From: CAYLNK01 sp964384675
GTDB lineage: Bacteria; Acidobacteriota; Thermoanaerobaculia; UBA5066
Reading direction: 5' to 3'
Length of the DNA stretch: 43,516 nucleotides
NCBI GenBank assembly: GCA_964384675.1
Contig: CAYLNK010000013.1
Span: 1 to 43,516, forward strand
Made by a program: the position numbers and the translations under genes
Part shown: positions 24,199 through 32,279 of the stretch, in pieces
How positions within the stretch are numbered: the stretch's first letter is position 1
How the letters are laid out: every line of letters starts with the position of its first letter
The notes under the pieces: generated by a model
Seen by the model: the letters and a program-made list of their open reading frames with translations, nothing else
Databases searched by the model: none
What the model was told of the DNA's origin: nothing

Positions 24199-25082
24199 CG
24201 CGCCCGCTGCCCGTTCGAGGGGAGCCCGCGCTCCCCCCCTGGATCCGCGAGCGGAAGCTGCGGGTGGGGGAGCTGCACGACGTCAAGAAGGTGATGCGCT
24301 CGAGGGGCCTCTCCACGGTCTGCGAGGAGGCCCGCTGCCCGAACCGAACGGAGTGCTTCGAGCGGCGCACGGCGACGTTCCTGATCGCGGGCGACGTCTG
24401 TACCCGCGCCTGCGGCTTCTGTCACATCACCTCGGGACGGCCGTTGCCGCTCGACCCGAAAGAGCCGGAGCGTCTCGTGGAGGCCGCCCGCGAGCTGGGT
24501 CTCGCGCACGTCGTCGTGACGTCCGTCGACCGGGACGACCTGCCGGACGGCGGATCGGCCCACTGGGCCCGAGTCGTGAGCGCGCTCAAGGAGGACGACC
24601 CGGTACGGACGGTGGAGGTCCTGACGCCCGATTTCCAGGGGATCGCCGAGCAGATCGACGAGGTGGCCGCGACGCGGCCCGACGTCTTCAACCACAACGT
24701 CGAGACGGTGCCGCGGCTCTACGAGACCGTCCGGCCGCGCTCCGTCTTCGAGCGATCCGTCGCCCTGCTGGCCCGCGTGAAGGAGCGGCAGCCCGGGGTC
24801 CTCACGAAATCGGGTCTGATGCTGGGGCTCGGCGAGAGCGACGGCGAGGTGCTCGACGTCCTCACCGCGCTCCGTGCCGCGTCCGTCGACATCGTGACGA
24901 TCGGGCAGTACCTCCGTCCGTCGGCCTGGAACCTCCCGGTCGCCGCGTACGCCACGCCGGAGCGGTTCGAGGCGCTTCGCCGGGACGGGGAACGCCTCGG
25001 CTTCTCGCACGTCTTCTCGGGGCCTTTCGTCCGGTCGAGCTATCGCGCCGAGGAGGCGCTCCTCGAGCGGACCGGCGTTTGA
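24195..25082 (+). CDS. lipA: lipoyl synthase
   Basis: A 295-residue radical SAM enzyme that inserts two sulfurs into protein-bound octanoyl groups to make lipoate. It has the LipA auxiliary-cluster cysteines CEEARCPNRTEC (C-x4-C-x5-C), the radical SAM triad CTRACGFC, and the conserved RSSY serine ligand in GPFVRSSYRAEE. Other hallmarks are VVVTSVDRDDLPDGGS, FNHNVETVPRLY and KSGLMLGLGE. The length is normal. GTG 24195 overlaps the SPOR stop; the longer upstream frame is SPOR coding sequence in another phase. No lipB or lplA is seen in the window. Confidence 0.96.
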   Translation: MTRPLPVRGEPALPPWIRERKLRVGELHDVKKVMRSRGLSTVCEEARCPNRTECFERRTATFLIAGDVCTRACGFCHITSGRPLPLDPKEPERLVEAARELGLAHVVVTSVDRDDLPDGGSAHWARVVSALKEDDPVRTVEVLTPDFQGIAEQIDEVAATRPDVFNHNVETVPRLYETVRPRSVFERSVALLARVKERQPGVLTKSGLMLGLGESDGEVLDVLTALRAASVDIVTIGQYLRPSAWNLPVAAYATPERFEALRRDGERLGFSHVFSGPFVRSSYRAEEALLERTGV

Positions 25083-26677
25083 CCGGGCCGCTCGCCGTCC
25101 TGCCGTCGCGCCGGCGCGGGCGCGTCGTCGCCGCGGCCGCCGGGGGGCTTCTCCTGGCGCTGGCGTTCCCGAATGCCTCTCTCGTTCCCCTGATGCTGCC
25201 GGGCGTGATGGGGCTGCTGGCCGCGCTCGACGGTGCGCCGCCCCGCGAGGCGGCGCTCGCGGGCGGCGCGTTCGGGTTCGTCTTCTGGCTCGGGACGGTC
25301 CCCTGGATCGCTTTCACCGTCCACACGTTCGGCGGTCTCTCGTGGCCGCTCGCGGTCCTGGCGCTCTGTCTCTCCGCGCTGATCCTCACCCCGCCGTTCG
25401 CGGCTCTCGGTGCCCTGGTCGGGCTCGCGCGCCCGTCGACGGCGGCCGGCCTGGCCCTCGTCTTCGCGGCCGCCTGGGTGGTGCAGGAGGGGATCCGCGT
25501 CTACCTCTTCGGCGGCTTCCCGTGGGCCCTCCTCTGCTACCCGCTCGCCGGGACGCCGGAGCTGATCCAGAGCGCGTCGATCGGGAGCGCCCTCCTGACG
25601 TCGGGACTCGTCGCGGCCGTCGCCGGGCTCCTCCATGCGGGCATCACCGCCCGCGACCGCTCCCTCCGCGCCGTCTGGACGCTTTCGGCCCTGGTCCTCG
25701 TCGGGGCGATCGCGCTGTACGGACGCGTCCGCCTCGCGACGCCGGCGGTGCCGGGCCCCCTGCCGGCGCTCCACGTCGGGATCGTCCAGCCGAACACGCC
25801 GCAGCTGCAGCGCTGGACGCCCGAGGTGCGCGAGCGGCTCTACCGCGACCTGGTCGATCAGAGCGCGACGCTCGTCGCGTTCTCGGCTCCGCGGCCCGAC
25901 GTCGTGCTCTGGCCCGAGAGCGCCTCGCCCTACTCGTGGCCGTGGTCCCCAGGCTACCGCCAGGACCTCGTGGCGCGGGCCCAGCAGCTCGGGACCGGGA
26001 TCCTCCTGAGCACCGTCTGGACCGAGAGGCCCGGGGACGACGACGCGCCGTTCTACAACGCGGCGCTCCTCGTCGGTCCCGCCGGGCCGGTGCTGCCGCC
26101 CTATTTCAAGCTGCGCCTCGTGCCGTTCGGCGAGTACGTCCCGCTGTCGTCGATCCTCTCCCGGATCCGGCCGATCAGCCGGGCGGTGCCGTCGTCGTTC
26201 TCGCCAGGGACCGAGGCCCGGCCGATCCCGTGGGCCGGACGGAGACTGGGTGGGGCGGTCTGCTACGAGGTGGTCTACCCGTGGATCCTGCGGGCGCAGG
26301 TGCGGGCCGGGGCGGACGTCCTCTTCACCCTCACCAATGACGCCTGGTACGGCACGGGCGGGGCGCAGGCCCAGCACTGGCAGGCGGCCGTCTTCCGGGC
26401 CGTGGAGACGGGGCGGCCCCTCGTCCGGGCCGCGATCACCGGCATCAGCGGCTACGTCCTGCCGGACGGCCGGAGCTACCCTCTCCTGGCCGCTGGGAAG
26501 CGCGGTGCCTTCACGGTCACGCTCGACGGAAGCGTTCGGGAGACGGCGTACGTGAGCACCGTCGGCGACGGCTGCCTCTGGGTTTGCGCCGCCGGCGTCT
26601 TGATCGCTATCCTCCGCCGTCGGGCCGTCCCGCCCCGGACGGCCGCCGCGGCAATAGCCACGGGTGCCGCGGCCTGA
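25079..26677 (+). CDS. lnt: apolipoprotein N-acyltransferase
   Basis: A 532-residue inner-membrane enzyme that adds the third acyl chain to lipoproteins, marking a Gram-negative envelope. Six to eight N-terminal membrane helices (about 15-215) precede a nitrilase-like catalytic domain. The triad is visible as Glu in VLWPESASPYSWP, Lys in PPYFKLRLVPFGEYVPL and Cys in GGAVCYEVVYP. LTNDAWYGTGGAQAQHWQAA and a final C-terminal helix complete the pattern. The start is probably the TTG overlapping the lipA stop (TTGA); the membrane domain begins soon after, so little could be missing. Confidence 0.95.
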   Translation: MTGPLAVLPSRRRGRVVAAAAGGLLLALAFPNASLVPLMLPGVMGLLAALDGAPPREAALAGGAFGFVFWLGTVPWIAFTVHTFGGLSWPLAVLALCLSALILTPPFAALGALVGLARPSTAAGLALVFAAAWVVQEGIRVYLFGGFPWALLCYPLAGTPELIQSASIGSALLTSGLVAAVAGLLHAGITARDRSLRAVWTLSALVLVGAIALYGRVRLATPAVPGPLPALHVGIVQPNTPQLQRWTPEVRERLYRDLVDQSATLVAFSAPRPDVVLWPESASPYSWPWSPGYRQDLVARAQQLGTGILLSTVWTERPGDDDAPFYNAALLVGPAGPVLPPYFKLRLVPFGEYVPLSSILSRIRPISRAVPSSFSPGTEARPIPWAGRRLGGAVCYEVVYPWILRAQVRAGADVLFTLTNDAWYGTGGAQAQHWQAAVFRAVETGRPLVRAAITGISGYVLPDGRSYPLLAAGKRGAFTVTLDGSVRETAYVSTVGDGCLWVCAAGVLIAILRRRAVPPRTAAAAIATGAAA

Positions 26678-26701
26678 GCGTCGCGGAGAGGAAGCACGAA
26701 C

Positions 26702-27854
26702 ATGAACGAAGAGAGGATCGAGCGCCTGCTCGAGCTCGCCTCGTCGGTCCAGGCCCTCCGGGGGTACCTTTGACGTCCCCCGGGCCGAGAAGGAGAAGGC
26801 CGACCTGGAGCGCCGATCGGGCGATCCCGCCTTCTGGAACGACGCCGCGCTCGCCCAGGAGACGCTCCGCAAGCTGAAGCGGGCCGACACCGTACTCGTG
26901 GACGACCGGACTCTCCTGGAGAAGAGGGAGGAGCTGGAGGTCCTCGCGGAGCTCCTGCGCGAGGGCGAGGCGGTAGAGAGGGACGCCGACGAGGCGCTCC
27001 GGACGATCGGCGCCTGGGCGCGGGAACGGGAGCTGGTCTTCAAGCTGACCGATCCCGAGGACCCGATGCCGGCGCTCCTCGAGATCCACGCCGGGGCGGG
27101 AGGCACCGACGCCCAGGACTGGGCCGAGATGCTGATGAGGATGTACCTGCGCTTCGGCGAGCGGCGCGGCTGGAAGACCGACGTGCTCGACGTCTCTTAC
27201 GCCGACGACGCGGGGATCAAGACGGCGACTCTGCGTTTCGAGGGGGAGTACGCGTACGGCCACATGAAGGCCGAGCACGGCGTGCACCGGCTGGTCCGGA
27301 TCTCCCCGTTCGACGCCAACGCCCGACGGCAGACCGCGTTCGCCGCGGTCTACGTCTCGCCGGAGATCGACGACTCGATCGTGATCGAGATCAACGACAA
27401 GGACCTGCGGATCGACACCTTCCGCGCGGGCGGCAAGGGCGGCCAGCACGTCAACAAGACCGAGTCGGCGATCCGGATCACCCACCTCCCGACGGGCCTC
27501 GTGGTGAGCTGCCAGAACGAACGGTCCCAGCAGAAGAACCGCGCGTCGGGCATGAAGGTGCTCCGCTCGCGCCTCTACCAGCGGGCGGTGGAGGAGCGGC
27601 GCGCCAAGGACGAGGCGCGAGGCGGCGTGAAGATGGAGATCGGCTTCGGCTCCCAGATCCGCTCGTACGTGCTGGCGCCGTACCGGCTGGTGAAGGACCA
27701 CCGGACCGGGTTCGAGATGGGGGACGTCGACCGCGTGCTCGACGGCGACATCGAGGGCTACATCGAGGCGTTCCTGCAGCACTTCGTGAAGAAGGGGGAG
27801 AAGGCGAAGGAGCGCCAGGCCGCCACCTCCCTCTCGCTCCCGGACGACGTGTGA
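26702..27854 (+). CDS. prfB: peptide chain release factor 2, expressed through programmed +1 frameshift
   Basis: The frame from ATG 26702 runs 23 codons (MNEERIERLLELASSVQALR, then GYL) to an in-frame TGA at 26771. The rest of RF2 continues in the +1 frame from GAC at 26772 to 27854, giving about 383 residues. RF2 hallmarks are the SPF stop-codon recognition tripeptide in VRISPFDANARRQTAF and the GGQ catalytic motif in RAGGKGGQHVNKTESAIR. It terminates translation at UGA and UAA. Read-through of its own UGA frame occurs when RF2 is scarce, so this is an autoregulated gene and not a pseudogene. It sits 24 bases after lnt. Confidence 0.96.
26760..26774 (+). promoter_or_regulatory. prfB programmed +1 frameshift site
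   Basis: GGGGG (26760-26764), TAC, CTT, TGA, C. The internal Shine-Dalgarno-like G-run lies three bases before the CTT slippery codon, followed by the in-frame UGA with a C after it. This is the same geometry as the E. coli prfB site. Confidence 0.95.
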
Positions 27855-28450
27855 GCTGGTTCGAGGAGATCCGGAGCCGGCTCGACCGTCCCTGGCCCGA
27901 CCGGACCGCCCAGAACGAGGCGATCGGGACCGGTGGTCCGCTCCGCGAGGCCGCGGTCCTCGTCCCGCTGTACGTGCGGGACAAGACCCTCTTCACGCTC
28001 TTCACGAAGCGGACCGACCAGGTCGAGCACCACAAGGGCCAGATCTCGTTCCCGGGCGGGAAGCGTCACGACGGAGACGAGAACCTCTGGGCCACCGCGC
28101 GCCGCGAGACGGAGGAGGAGATCGGGATCCCCGCGGCGAGCGCGCGGCTCCTCGGGACTCTCCCGCCCCTCGTGACCGTCACCGACTTCCGGGTCACCCC
28201 GTTCGTCGGGGCCGTGCCGTACCCGCTCCAGCTGACCCTCGCCGAGGGCGAGGTCGAGTCGGTGCTGGAGGTCCCGATGGCGTACCTCCTGGAGCCGGCC
28301 GTGGTGGAGGAGCGCCCGATCGAGTGGAAGGGCCGGAAGGTGATGACGCTCGTCTACCACTACCGGGGCCACGCGATCTGGGGCGCCACGGCGCGCATCC
28401 TGACCGACCTCCTCGAGGTGATGAAGGGCCCGCCGCCCGACGCGCGCTGA
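27851..28450 (+). CDS. NUDIX CoA pyrophosphatase-type hydrolase (NudL-like)
   Basis: A 199-residue NUDIX protein of the CoA diphosphatase group. It shows the group-specific stretch RTDQVEHHKGQISFPGGKR and a Nudix box ENLWATARRETEEEIGI with the metal-binding REx2EE core. The enzyme class splits CoA and its derivatives into 3',5'-ADP and phosphopantetheine. GTG 27851 overlaps the prfB TGA. The length matches NudL, and DFRVTPFVGAVP downstream of the box is also typical. Confidence 0.87.
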   Translation: MSWFEEIRSRLDRPWPDRTAQNEAIGTGGPLREAAVLVPLYVRDKTLFTLFTKRTDQVEHHKGQISFPGGKRHDGDENLWATARRETEEEIGIPAASARLLGTLPPLVTVTDFRVTPFVGAVPYPLQLTLAEGEVESVLEVPMAYLLEPAVVEERPIEWKGRKVMTLVYHYRGHAIWGATARILTDLLEVMKGPPPDAR

Positions 28451-28480
28451 GCGAGAGCCGCTGGATCGTGCCGCGTGGTC

Positions 28481-28486
28481 TATCGT
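28481..28486 (+). promoter_or_regulatory. possible -10 (TATCGT) directly before rnc
   Basis: TATCGT lies six bases before the rnc ATG at 28493. It could give a leaderless rnc message in addition to read-through from the upstream operon. The GAGGGG touching the ATG is too close to be a normal ribosome-binding site. Confidence 0.25.
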
Positions 28487-28492
28487 GAGGGG

Positions 28493-29245
28493 ATGGGCTC
28501 GTTCGACGACCTCGAGCAGAGGCTCGGCCACTCCTTCCGCGACCCTTCGCTCGCGGAGCGCGCCCTCACTCACTCGTCGTTCGCGAACGAGGCCGGCAAG
28601 AGCGCGCCGGCGCGGGAGGACAACGAGCGTCTCGAGTTCCTCGGGGACAGCATCGTCGGGTTCCTCGTGGCCGAGATGCTGTTCGAGGCGCATCCCGGCT
28701 TTCGCGAGGGGATGCTCTCGAAGGCCAAAGGGCACCTGGTCTCGGAGGACACCTTCGCCCGGAAGGCTCGGGACCTCGGGCTCGGCCCCCTCCTGCGTCT
28801 CGCCGTGGGTGAGTCGAGGTCCGGGGGCCGCGTCAAGGACTCGCTCCTGGCCGACGCGTTCGAGGCCCTGCTCGCGGCGGTGTACCTGGATGCCGGGCTG
28901 ACGGCGGTCCGCGCCATCGTCCGGCGCACGTTCGAGGCGGACGTCGCGGCGCTCGATCCGGGCGAGCTGTCGTTCCACGACTACAAGACGGCCCTGCAGG
29001 AGCTCGCCCAGGGGGAAGGCAAGCCTCTGCCCGCCTACCGTCTGGTCGAGGAGAGCGGACCGTCGCACCTGAAGGTCTTCGTCTTCGAGGTCGTCTTCGA
29101 CGAGACGCTCTCCGCCCGCGGCGCGGGAGCGACGAAGAAGGAGGCGCAGCGGCAGGCGGCCAAGGCCCTCCTGGCGCTCAAGCTCGGAGGGAGCTCCCCG
29201 CCACAGGCCGCGGAGCGGCCGAGGGGAGGCGCGGAACCCGCGTGA
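28493..29245 (+). CDS. rnc: ribonuclease III
   Basis: A 250-residue double-strand-specific RNase. The N-terminal RNase III domain has the signature NERLEFLGDSIVGFLVAEML and the second acidic site LLADAFEALLAAVYLDAG. The C-terminal dsRBD runs from DYKTALQELAQGEG to ATKKEAQRQAAKALLALK. It processes rRNA and other structured transcripts. ATG 28493 is chosen; a GTG at 28475 would add six residues. The extra Pro/Arg-rich C-terminus encodes one arm of a hairpin that lies between this gene and the convergent dsbD-like gene. Confidence 0.95.
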   Translation: MGSFDDLEQRLGHSFRDPSLAERALTHSSFANEAGKSAPAREDNERLEFLGDSIVGFLVAEMLFEAHPGFREGMLSKAKGHLVSEDTFARKARDLGLGPLLRLAVGESRSGGRVKDSLLADAFEALLAAVYLDAGLTAVRAIVRRTFEADVAALDPGELSFHDYKTALQELAQGEGKPLPAYRLVEESGPSHLKVFVFEVVFDETLSARGAGATKKEAQRQAAKALLALKLGGSSPPQAAERPRGGAEPA

Positions 29246-29255
29246 CGGGTTCCGC
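29231..29255. terminator. hairpin between convergent rnc and dsbD-like genes
   Basis: A perfect 10-base inverted repeat (GCGGAACCCG and its complement) with a five-base loop contains the rnc stop codon and abuts the dsbD-like stop at 29256. No T-run follows on either side, so it is a candidate bidirectional barrier and not a textbook terminator. Confidence 0.5.
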
Positions 29256-31061
29256 CTAGCTTCTCGTCAGGTCCGCCTTGAGGAGCACCCACCCCTTCAT
29301 CGCCTCGACCACCTTCGGATCGGTGAAGGTCTTCTTGTCGAGCTCCTTGCAGGGCAGGCACCAGTCCGCGTAGAAGTCGATCATCACCGGCTTCCCATCC
29401 CTCTTCGCGGCTTCGACGGCCGCATCCGAGTACGGCTGGAACGCCAGCTCGTGGGTGGATCGCTCCGGGAGGGCGAGCCAGATGCCCGCGCCCACGAAGA
29501 GCGCAGCCAGGACGAACCTCACCGGCCTCCACCACGGCACGGTTTCCGCCGTCTTCTCGAATGCGAGGAAGTAGATCCCGCCGACGACGAGCGGCAGCGC
29601 GAGCGCGACCTCGTACGCACGCTCCGGAACCAGAGCGCGCAGGAAGTAGACGGCGAGCGAGACCAGGATGAAGCCGAACGCCTTCTTGACCGCGACCATC
29701 CAGTCGCCGGAGCGGGGGAGCTTCTTCAGGCTGCCGGAGACGGTCCCGAGGACGAGGTACGGCAAGCCGAGCCCCATGGCGAGCGTGAAGAAGAGGCCGA
29801 AGCCCAGGACGACGGAGCCCTTCGCCGCGACATAGGTCAGGAGCGACAGTACGAACGGTCCGATGCACGGAGCCGCCACGAAGCCCACGAAGAGTCCCAT
29901 CGTGGCGGCGCCGAGTAGGCCCGACTTCGAGCCGGTCTTGTCGCGGATGAACGCGGGCGCCTGGATCTCGAAGAGCCCGAACATCGACAGCGCGAGCGCC
30001 AGGACGATGGCGGAGACGGCGATCAGGGCGCCCGGCTTCTGGAGCCAGCTCCCGAACAGCGAGCCCGAGAGCGCCGCGAAGACGCCGAGGGCCGAGTACG
30101 TCACGCTCATCCCGAGCACGTACGCGAGCGCGAGCCCGAACGTGCGTGACGTCTTGCCGGCGCTCTGCCGGCTGAAGAAGCCGAGCGTGATCGGGATCAG
30201 CGGGTAGACGCACGGGGTCAGGTTCAGGGCCAGGCCGGACAAGAAGACGACGAGCAGAACGAGCGGCAGGGACTTGCCGGCGAAAAGGTCGGCCGAGGCC
30301 GACTCCTTTCCGCCCCTGACGTAGTCGAGGAACGTGGCGGGAGGCTCGAAGCCGAGGACACGCGCCCCCCGCTCCGTTCCGTCGGCGCCCAGGAAGATCA
30401 GCGTCGGGACGCCCTTGACCGCCCACTTCTCGCGGAGCGCGCCGTTCCCGAGGGGGGGGGCCGCGGCGGCCGGCCCGCCCGCGGGGGGCTCGGCTCCGGG
30501 AGACGACGGTGTCGCCGCGGCTCCGGCCGCGAAGAGCTCGGCGTTCTGCGCTACGGACGGCGTCCCGGCCGCGGCGAGGTTCACCGCGAGCGTGGCCGTC
30601 GCCTGAGCCGGCGCGAGGCACTGCTGGTCGTTGCAGGCCTGGTAGTCGAGCGTCGCCGAGAGGGTGCGGGCGCCGGGTGACGCGGCCGCGTCGACGGAGC
30701 CCTCGAACGAGATGACGAGGCGGCCCTCGTAGACGGCGACGAGGCCCTCGGCGAACGCGAACTTCCGTTCCACGTGCTTCGGGTAGGCGGGGGCCTTCAG
30801 CGTGATCCCGGGCGCCGGCGCGACCGCCGCCTCCGTCGGGATCAGGTAGTCCTCCTTCGGGGTGTGGCTGTTGACGTGGAAGCCCGGGGCGATCTCGGCC
30901 ACCACCGCCAGCCGGAACGTCTGGCCGGCCACCAGGGGTGCCGTGTCGGCGACGAGCCGGGCGGTGACGACCTGTGGCGATCCGCCGGGCTGGGCCTCGG
31001 CCCCGGAGGTGCGGCCGAGCGCGAGGAGCGCGAGGAGCGAGGGGAGCGCGCGGCGCGTCAT
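29256..31061 (-). CDS. DsbD-like thiol:disulfide transmembrane reductase with a permuted thioredoxin domain
   Basis: A 601-residue protein. A signal peptide leads to a DsbD-alpha-like periplasmic domain (about 28-165) with the cysteine pair YQACNDQQC (C143, C148). The eight-helix membrane domain (about 262-530) has paired cysteines in NLTPCVYPLIP (C284) and VAAPCIGPF (C399). The C-terminus has the thioredoxin active site DFYADWCLPCKELDKKTF (C568, C571) but ends at LLKADLTRS, about half a thioredoxin fold short. The missing half, with the cis-proline loop AVKGVPTLIFLGADG and VLGFEPPATFL, lies at residues 207-251 between the alpha and membrane domains. The protein would pass electrons from cytoplasmic thioredoxin to periplasmic partners. 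A G9 tract (30452-30460) flanks the junction. The ATG overlaps the stop of the upstream thioredoxin-like gene. Confidence 0.88.
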   Translation of the reverse strand: MTRRALPSLLALLALGRTSGAEAQPGGSPQVVTARLVADTAPLVAGQTFRLAVVAEIAPGFHVNSHTPKEDYLIPTEAAVAPAPGITLKAPAYPKHVERKFAFAEGLVAVYEGRLVISFEGSVDAAASPGARTLSATLDYQACNDQQCLAPAQATATLAVNLAAAGTPSVAQNAELFAAGAAATPSSPGAEPPAGGPAAAAPPLGNGALREKWAVKGVPTLIFLGADGTERGARVLGFEPPATFLDYVRGGKESASADLFAGKSLPLVLLVVFLSGLALNLTPCVYPLIPITLGFFSRQSAGKTSRTFGLALAYVLGMSVTYSALGVFAALSGSLFGSWLQKPGALIAVSAIVLALALSMFGLFEIQAPAFIRDKTGSKSGLLGAATMGLFVGFVAAPCIGPFVLSLLTYVAAKGSVVLGFGLFFTLAMGLGLPYLVLGTVSGSLKKLPRSGDWMVAVKKAFGFILVSLAVYFLRALVPERAYEVALALPLVVGGIYFLAFEKTAETVPWWRPVRFVLAALFVGAGIWLALPERSTHELAFQPYSDAAVEAAKRDGKPVMIDFYADWCLPCKELDKKTFTDPKVVEAMKGWVLLKADLTRS

Positions 31062-31951
31062 CGCTTCCCCTCCGCGGCGCCTCCGCCCCGGGCCTCGATC
31101 GCCTTCAGGAGCTCGTCCGCCTCGGCGACGAGCGGAGACTTCGGGTGCGCCGCCTTGAAATCCCGTAGCCGGGCGACCGCCTTGTCGGGCCGACCCTTGC
31201 CGATCTCGACGTCGGCGAGGCGCAGCTCGACGCGCTCGCGAAGAGCGTCGCTCTTGGTCAGGGCGAGCAGGGTCTCGAGGTCCTTGCCGGCTTCCTCCAC
31301 GCGGTTCGAGTCGAGCCGGATCGACGCGAGGAAGGTCAGGCTCTCCTCCCGCAGGAGCTGGGGCGCTTTCTCGTCGTACCCGATCCGCCTGAAGCGCCCC
31401 TCGGCGATCAGGTCGCCGCGCCGCTGATACGTCTGGCGCGCCACCTCCATCACGGTGTCCAGGTTCTCCGGCTGCGCCTGCTCGTCGGCCAGGAGCTTCC
31501 GGTACGCCGCCCAGCCCTCTTCCGACTGGCGGAAGGCTTCGAACCAGCCGAACTGCGAGGTCGGCCCCGTCTGCATGCCGGAGACGATCATCTCGGGCGT
31601 GACGACGACCCAGGACGGCACCACCTTGACGGCGAGGCGCTCGGCCAGCCTGGTCCCTTCCGGCGAGGACCGGATGACCTGCAGCGGCACCTTGTCGCGA
31701 CAGAAGGACGCGAACGAGACCGACGGGACCACGAGGCCCTCCATGCGGCGGCAGTCCGCGCAGCCCTCCTCCACGAACTCGATCAGGATGCGCCCTTCGG
31801 GCAGCTTCTTCGCGGCGGCGACGGCGTCGTCCCAGGTGCGTGTCCACCTCAGCTCGTGCCCCTCGGTGGCGTCCTTGTGAGGCGCGGCAGCGGGGGTCGG
31901 AACGGCGGGAGTGGCGAGCAGGGCGAGCAGAGCAAACGAGAGTGGCGTCAT
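31058..31951 (-). CDS. exported thioredoxin-like protein with CxxC and a TPR-like C-terminus
   Basis: A 297-residue periplasmic protein. Signal peptide SFALLALLATPAVPTPAAA; a thioredoxin-like domain (about 32-140) with ILIEFVEEGCADCRRMEG (C64-x2-C67) and the cis-proline at KVVPSWVVV; then a helical TPR-like half (about 170-290) with ERVELRLADVEIGKGRPDKA. It is upstream of and overlaps the DsbD-like gene, so it is a likely redox partner of that reductase. AAGGA lies five bases before the ATG, and an 18-base palindrome sits just upstream of that site. Confidence 0.82.
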   Translation of the reverse strand: MTPLSFALLALLATPAVPTPAAAPHKDATEGHELRWTRTWDDAVAAAKKLPEGRILIEFVEEGCADCRRMEGLVVPSVSFASFCRDKVPLQVIRSSPEGTRLAERLAVKVVPSWVVVTPEMIVSGMQTGPTSQFGWFEAFRQSEEGWAAYRKLLADEQAQPENLDTVMEVARQTYQRRGDLIAEGRFRRIGYDEKAPQLLREESLTFLASIRLDSNRVEEAGKDLETLLALTKSDALRERVELRLADVEIGKGRPDKAVARLRDFKAAHPKSPLVAEADELLKAIEARGGGAAEGKR

Positions 31952-31962
31952 CCAGGTCCTTT

Positions 31963-31980
31963 CGGGAGGCGCGCCTCCCG
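31963..31980. repeat. 18-base perfect palindrome in the leader of the thioredoxin-like gene
   Basis: CGGGAGGCG is followed directly by its reverse complement, immediately upstream of the AAGGA ribosome-binding site of the leftward redox operon. As DNA it could be an operator for a dimeric regulator. As RNA it could fold next to the ribosome-binding site. Confidence 0.5.
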
Positions 31981-31999
31981 GGAACGGGAAACGCTAGGA

Positions 32000-32028
32000 T
32001 TGACTATTCTATTCGTGCCACTTATAAC
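32000..32028 (+). promoter_or_regulatory. sigma-70-type promoter of the tRNA-Phe gene
   Basis: TTGACT at 32000-32005 and TATAAC at 32023-32028 are separated by 17 bases in an AT-richer island. The +1 would fall near 32035, about 59 bases before the tRNA. This is the best consensus promoter in the window. Confidence 0.75.
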
Positions 32029-32093
32029 GCCGGGCACGGAACGGCGTGGCATCCGCAAGGAGCGTGCCTTCCCGGCAACCGGACGCCCGGGAC

Positions 32094-32169
32094 GCCCAGG
32101 TAGCTCAGCTGGTAGAGCACGCGCCTGAAAAGCGCGGTGTCGGCGGTTCAACTCCGCCCCTGGGCACCA
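32094..32169 (+). tRNA. tRNA-Phe (anticodon GAA)
   Basis: A complete 76-base cloverleaf. Acceptor GCCCAGG pairs with CCTGGGC, the D arm is GCTC/GAGC, the anticodon stem CGCGC/GCGCG holds loop CTGAAAA (anticodon GAA), and the T arm GGCGG/CCGCC has loop TTCAACT. The discriminator is A and the CCA end is encoded. It has its own promoter and lies upstream of def. Confidence 0.97.
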
Positions 32170-32192
32170 CGGTCCACCAGGACGACGTGACC

Positions 32193-32219
32193 GTGACGAC
32201 CGTGACGACCGTGACGACC
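32193..32219 (+). repeat. three direct copies of GTGACGACC between tRNA-Phe and def
   Basis: Three perfect 9-base tandem copies. The last contains GTGACG, which could serve as a -35-like element 15 bases before TACAAT at 32232. There are too few copies and no spacers, so this is not CRISPR-like. Confidence 0.6.
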
Positions 32220-32231
32220 TCGGCCTCCCCC

Positions 32232-32237
32232 TACAAT
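32232..32237 (+). promoter_or_regulatory. possible -10 (TACAAT) of def
   Basis: TACAAT lies 42 bases before the def GTG, giving a leader of about 36 bases that includes the AGGTGA ribosome-binding site. The nearest -35-like sequence is GTGACG in the tandem repeat, at a short 15-base spacing. Confidence 0.45.
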
Positions 32238-32279
32238 GCTCTCCTAGAGGGTCCCGTGACGGACCCTGCGAGGTGATCC

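Noticed and set aside
26702..26773. prfB as a pseudogene with a premature stop
   Set aside because: The in-frame TGA lies in the conserved CTT-TGA-C frameshift context with a G-run upstream, and the rest of RF2 is intact.
30309..30443. The GVPT-containing segment as a separate second thioredoxin domain
   Set aside because: It lacks the N-terminal strand, helix and CxxC of a thioredoxin and is exactly the half missing at the C-terminus, so a swapped arrangement is the simpler reading.
32193..32219. Tandem GTGACGACC copies as a CRISPR-like or minisatellite array
   Set aside because: Only three adjacent 9-base copies, no spacers and no cas genes.
32046..32276. A short plus-strand open frame running through the tRNA gene
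   Set aside because: It overlaps a perfect tRNA-Phe and low-complexity repeats, with no ribosome-binding site and no domain.
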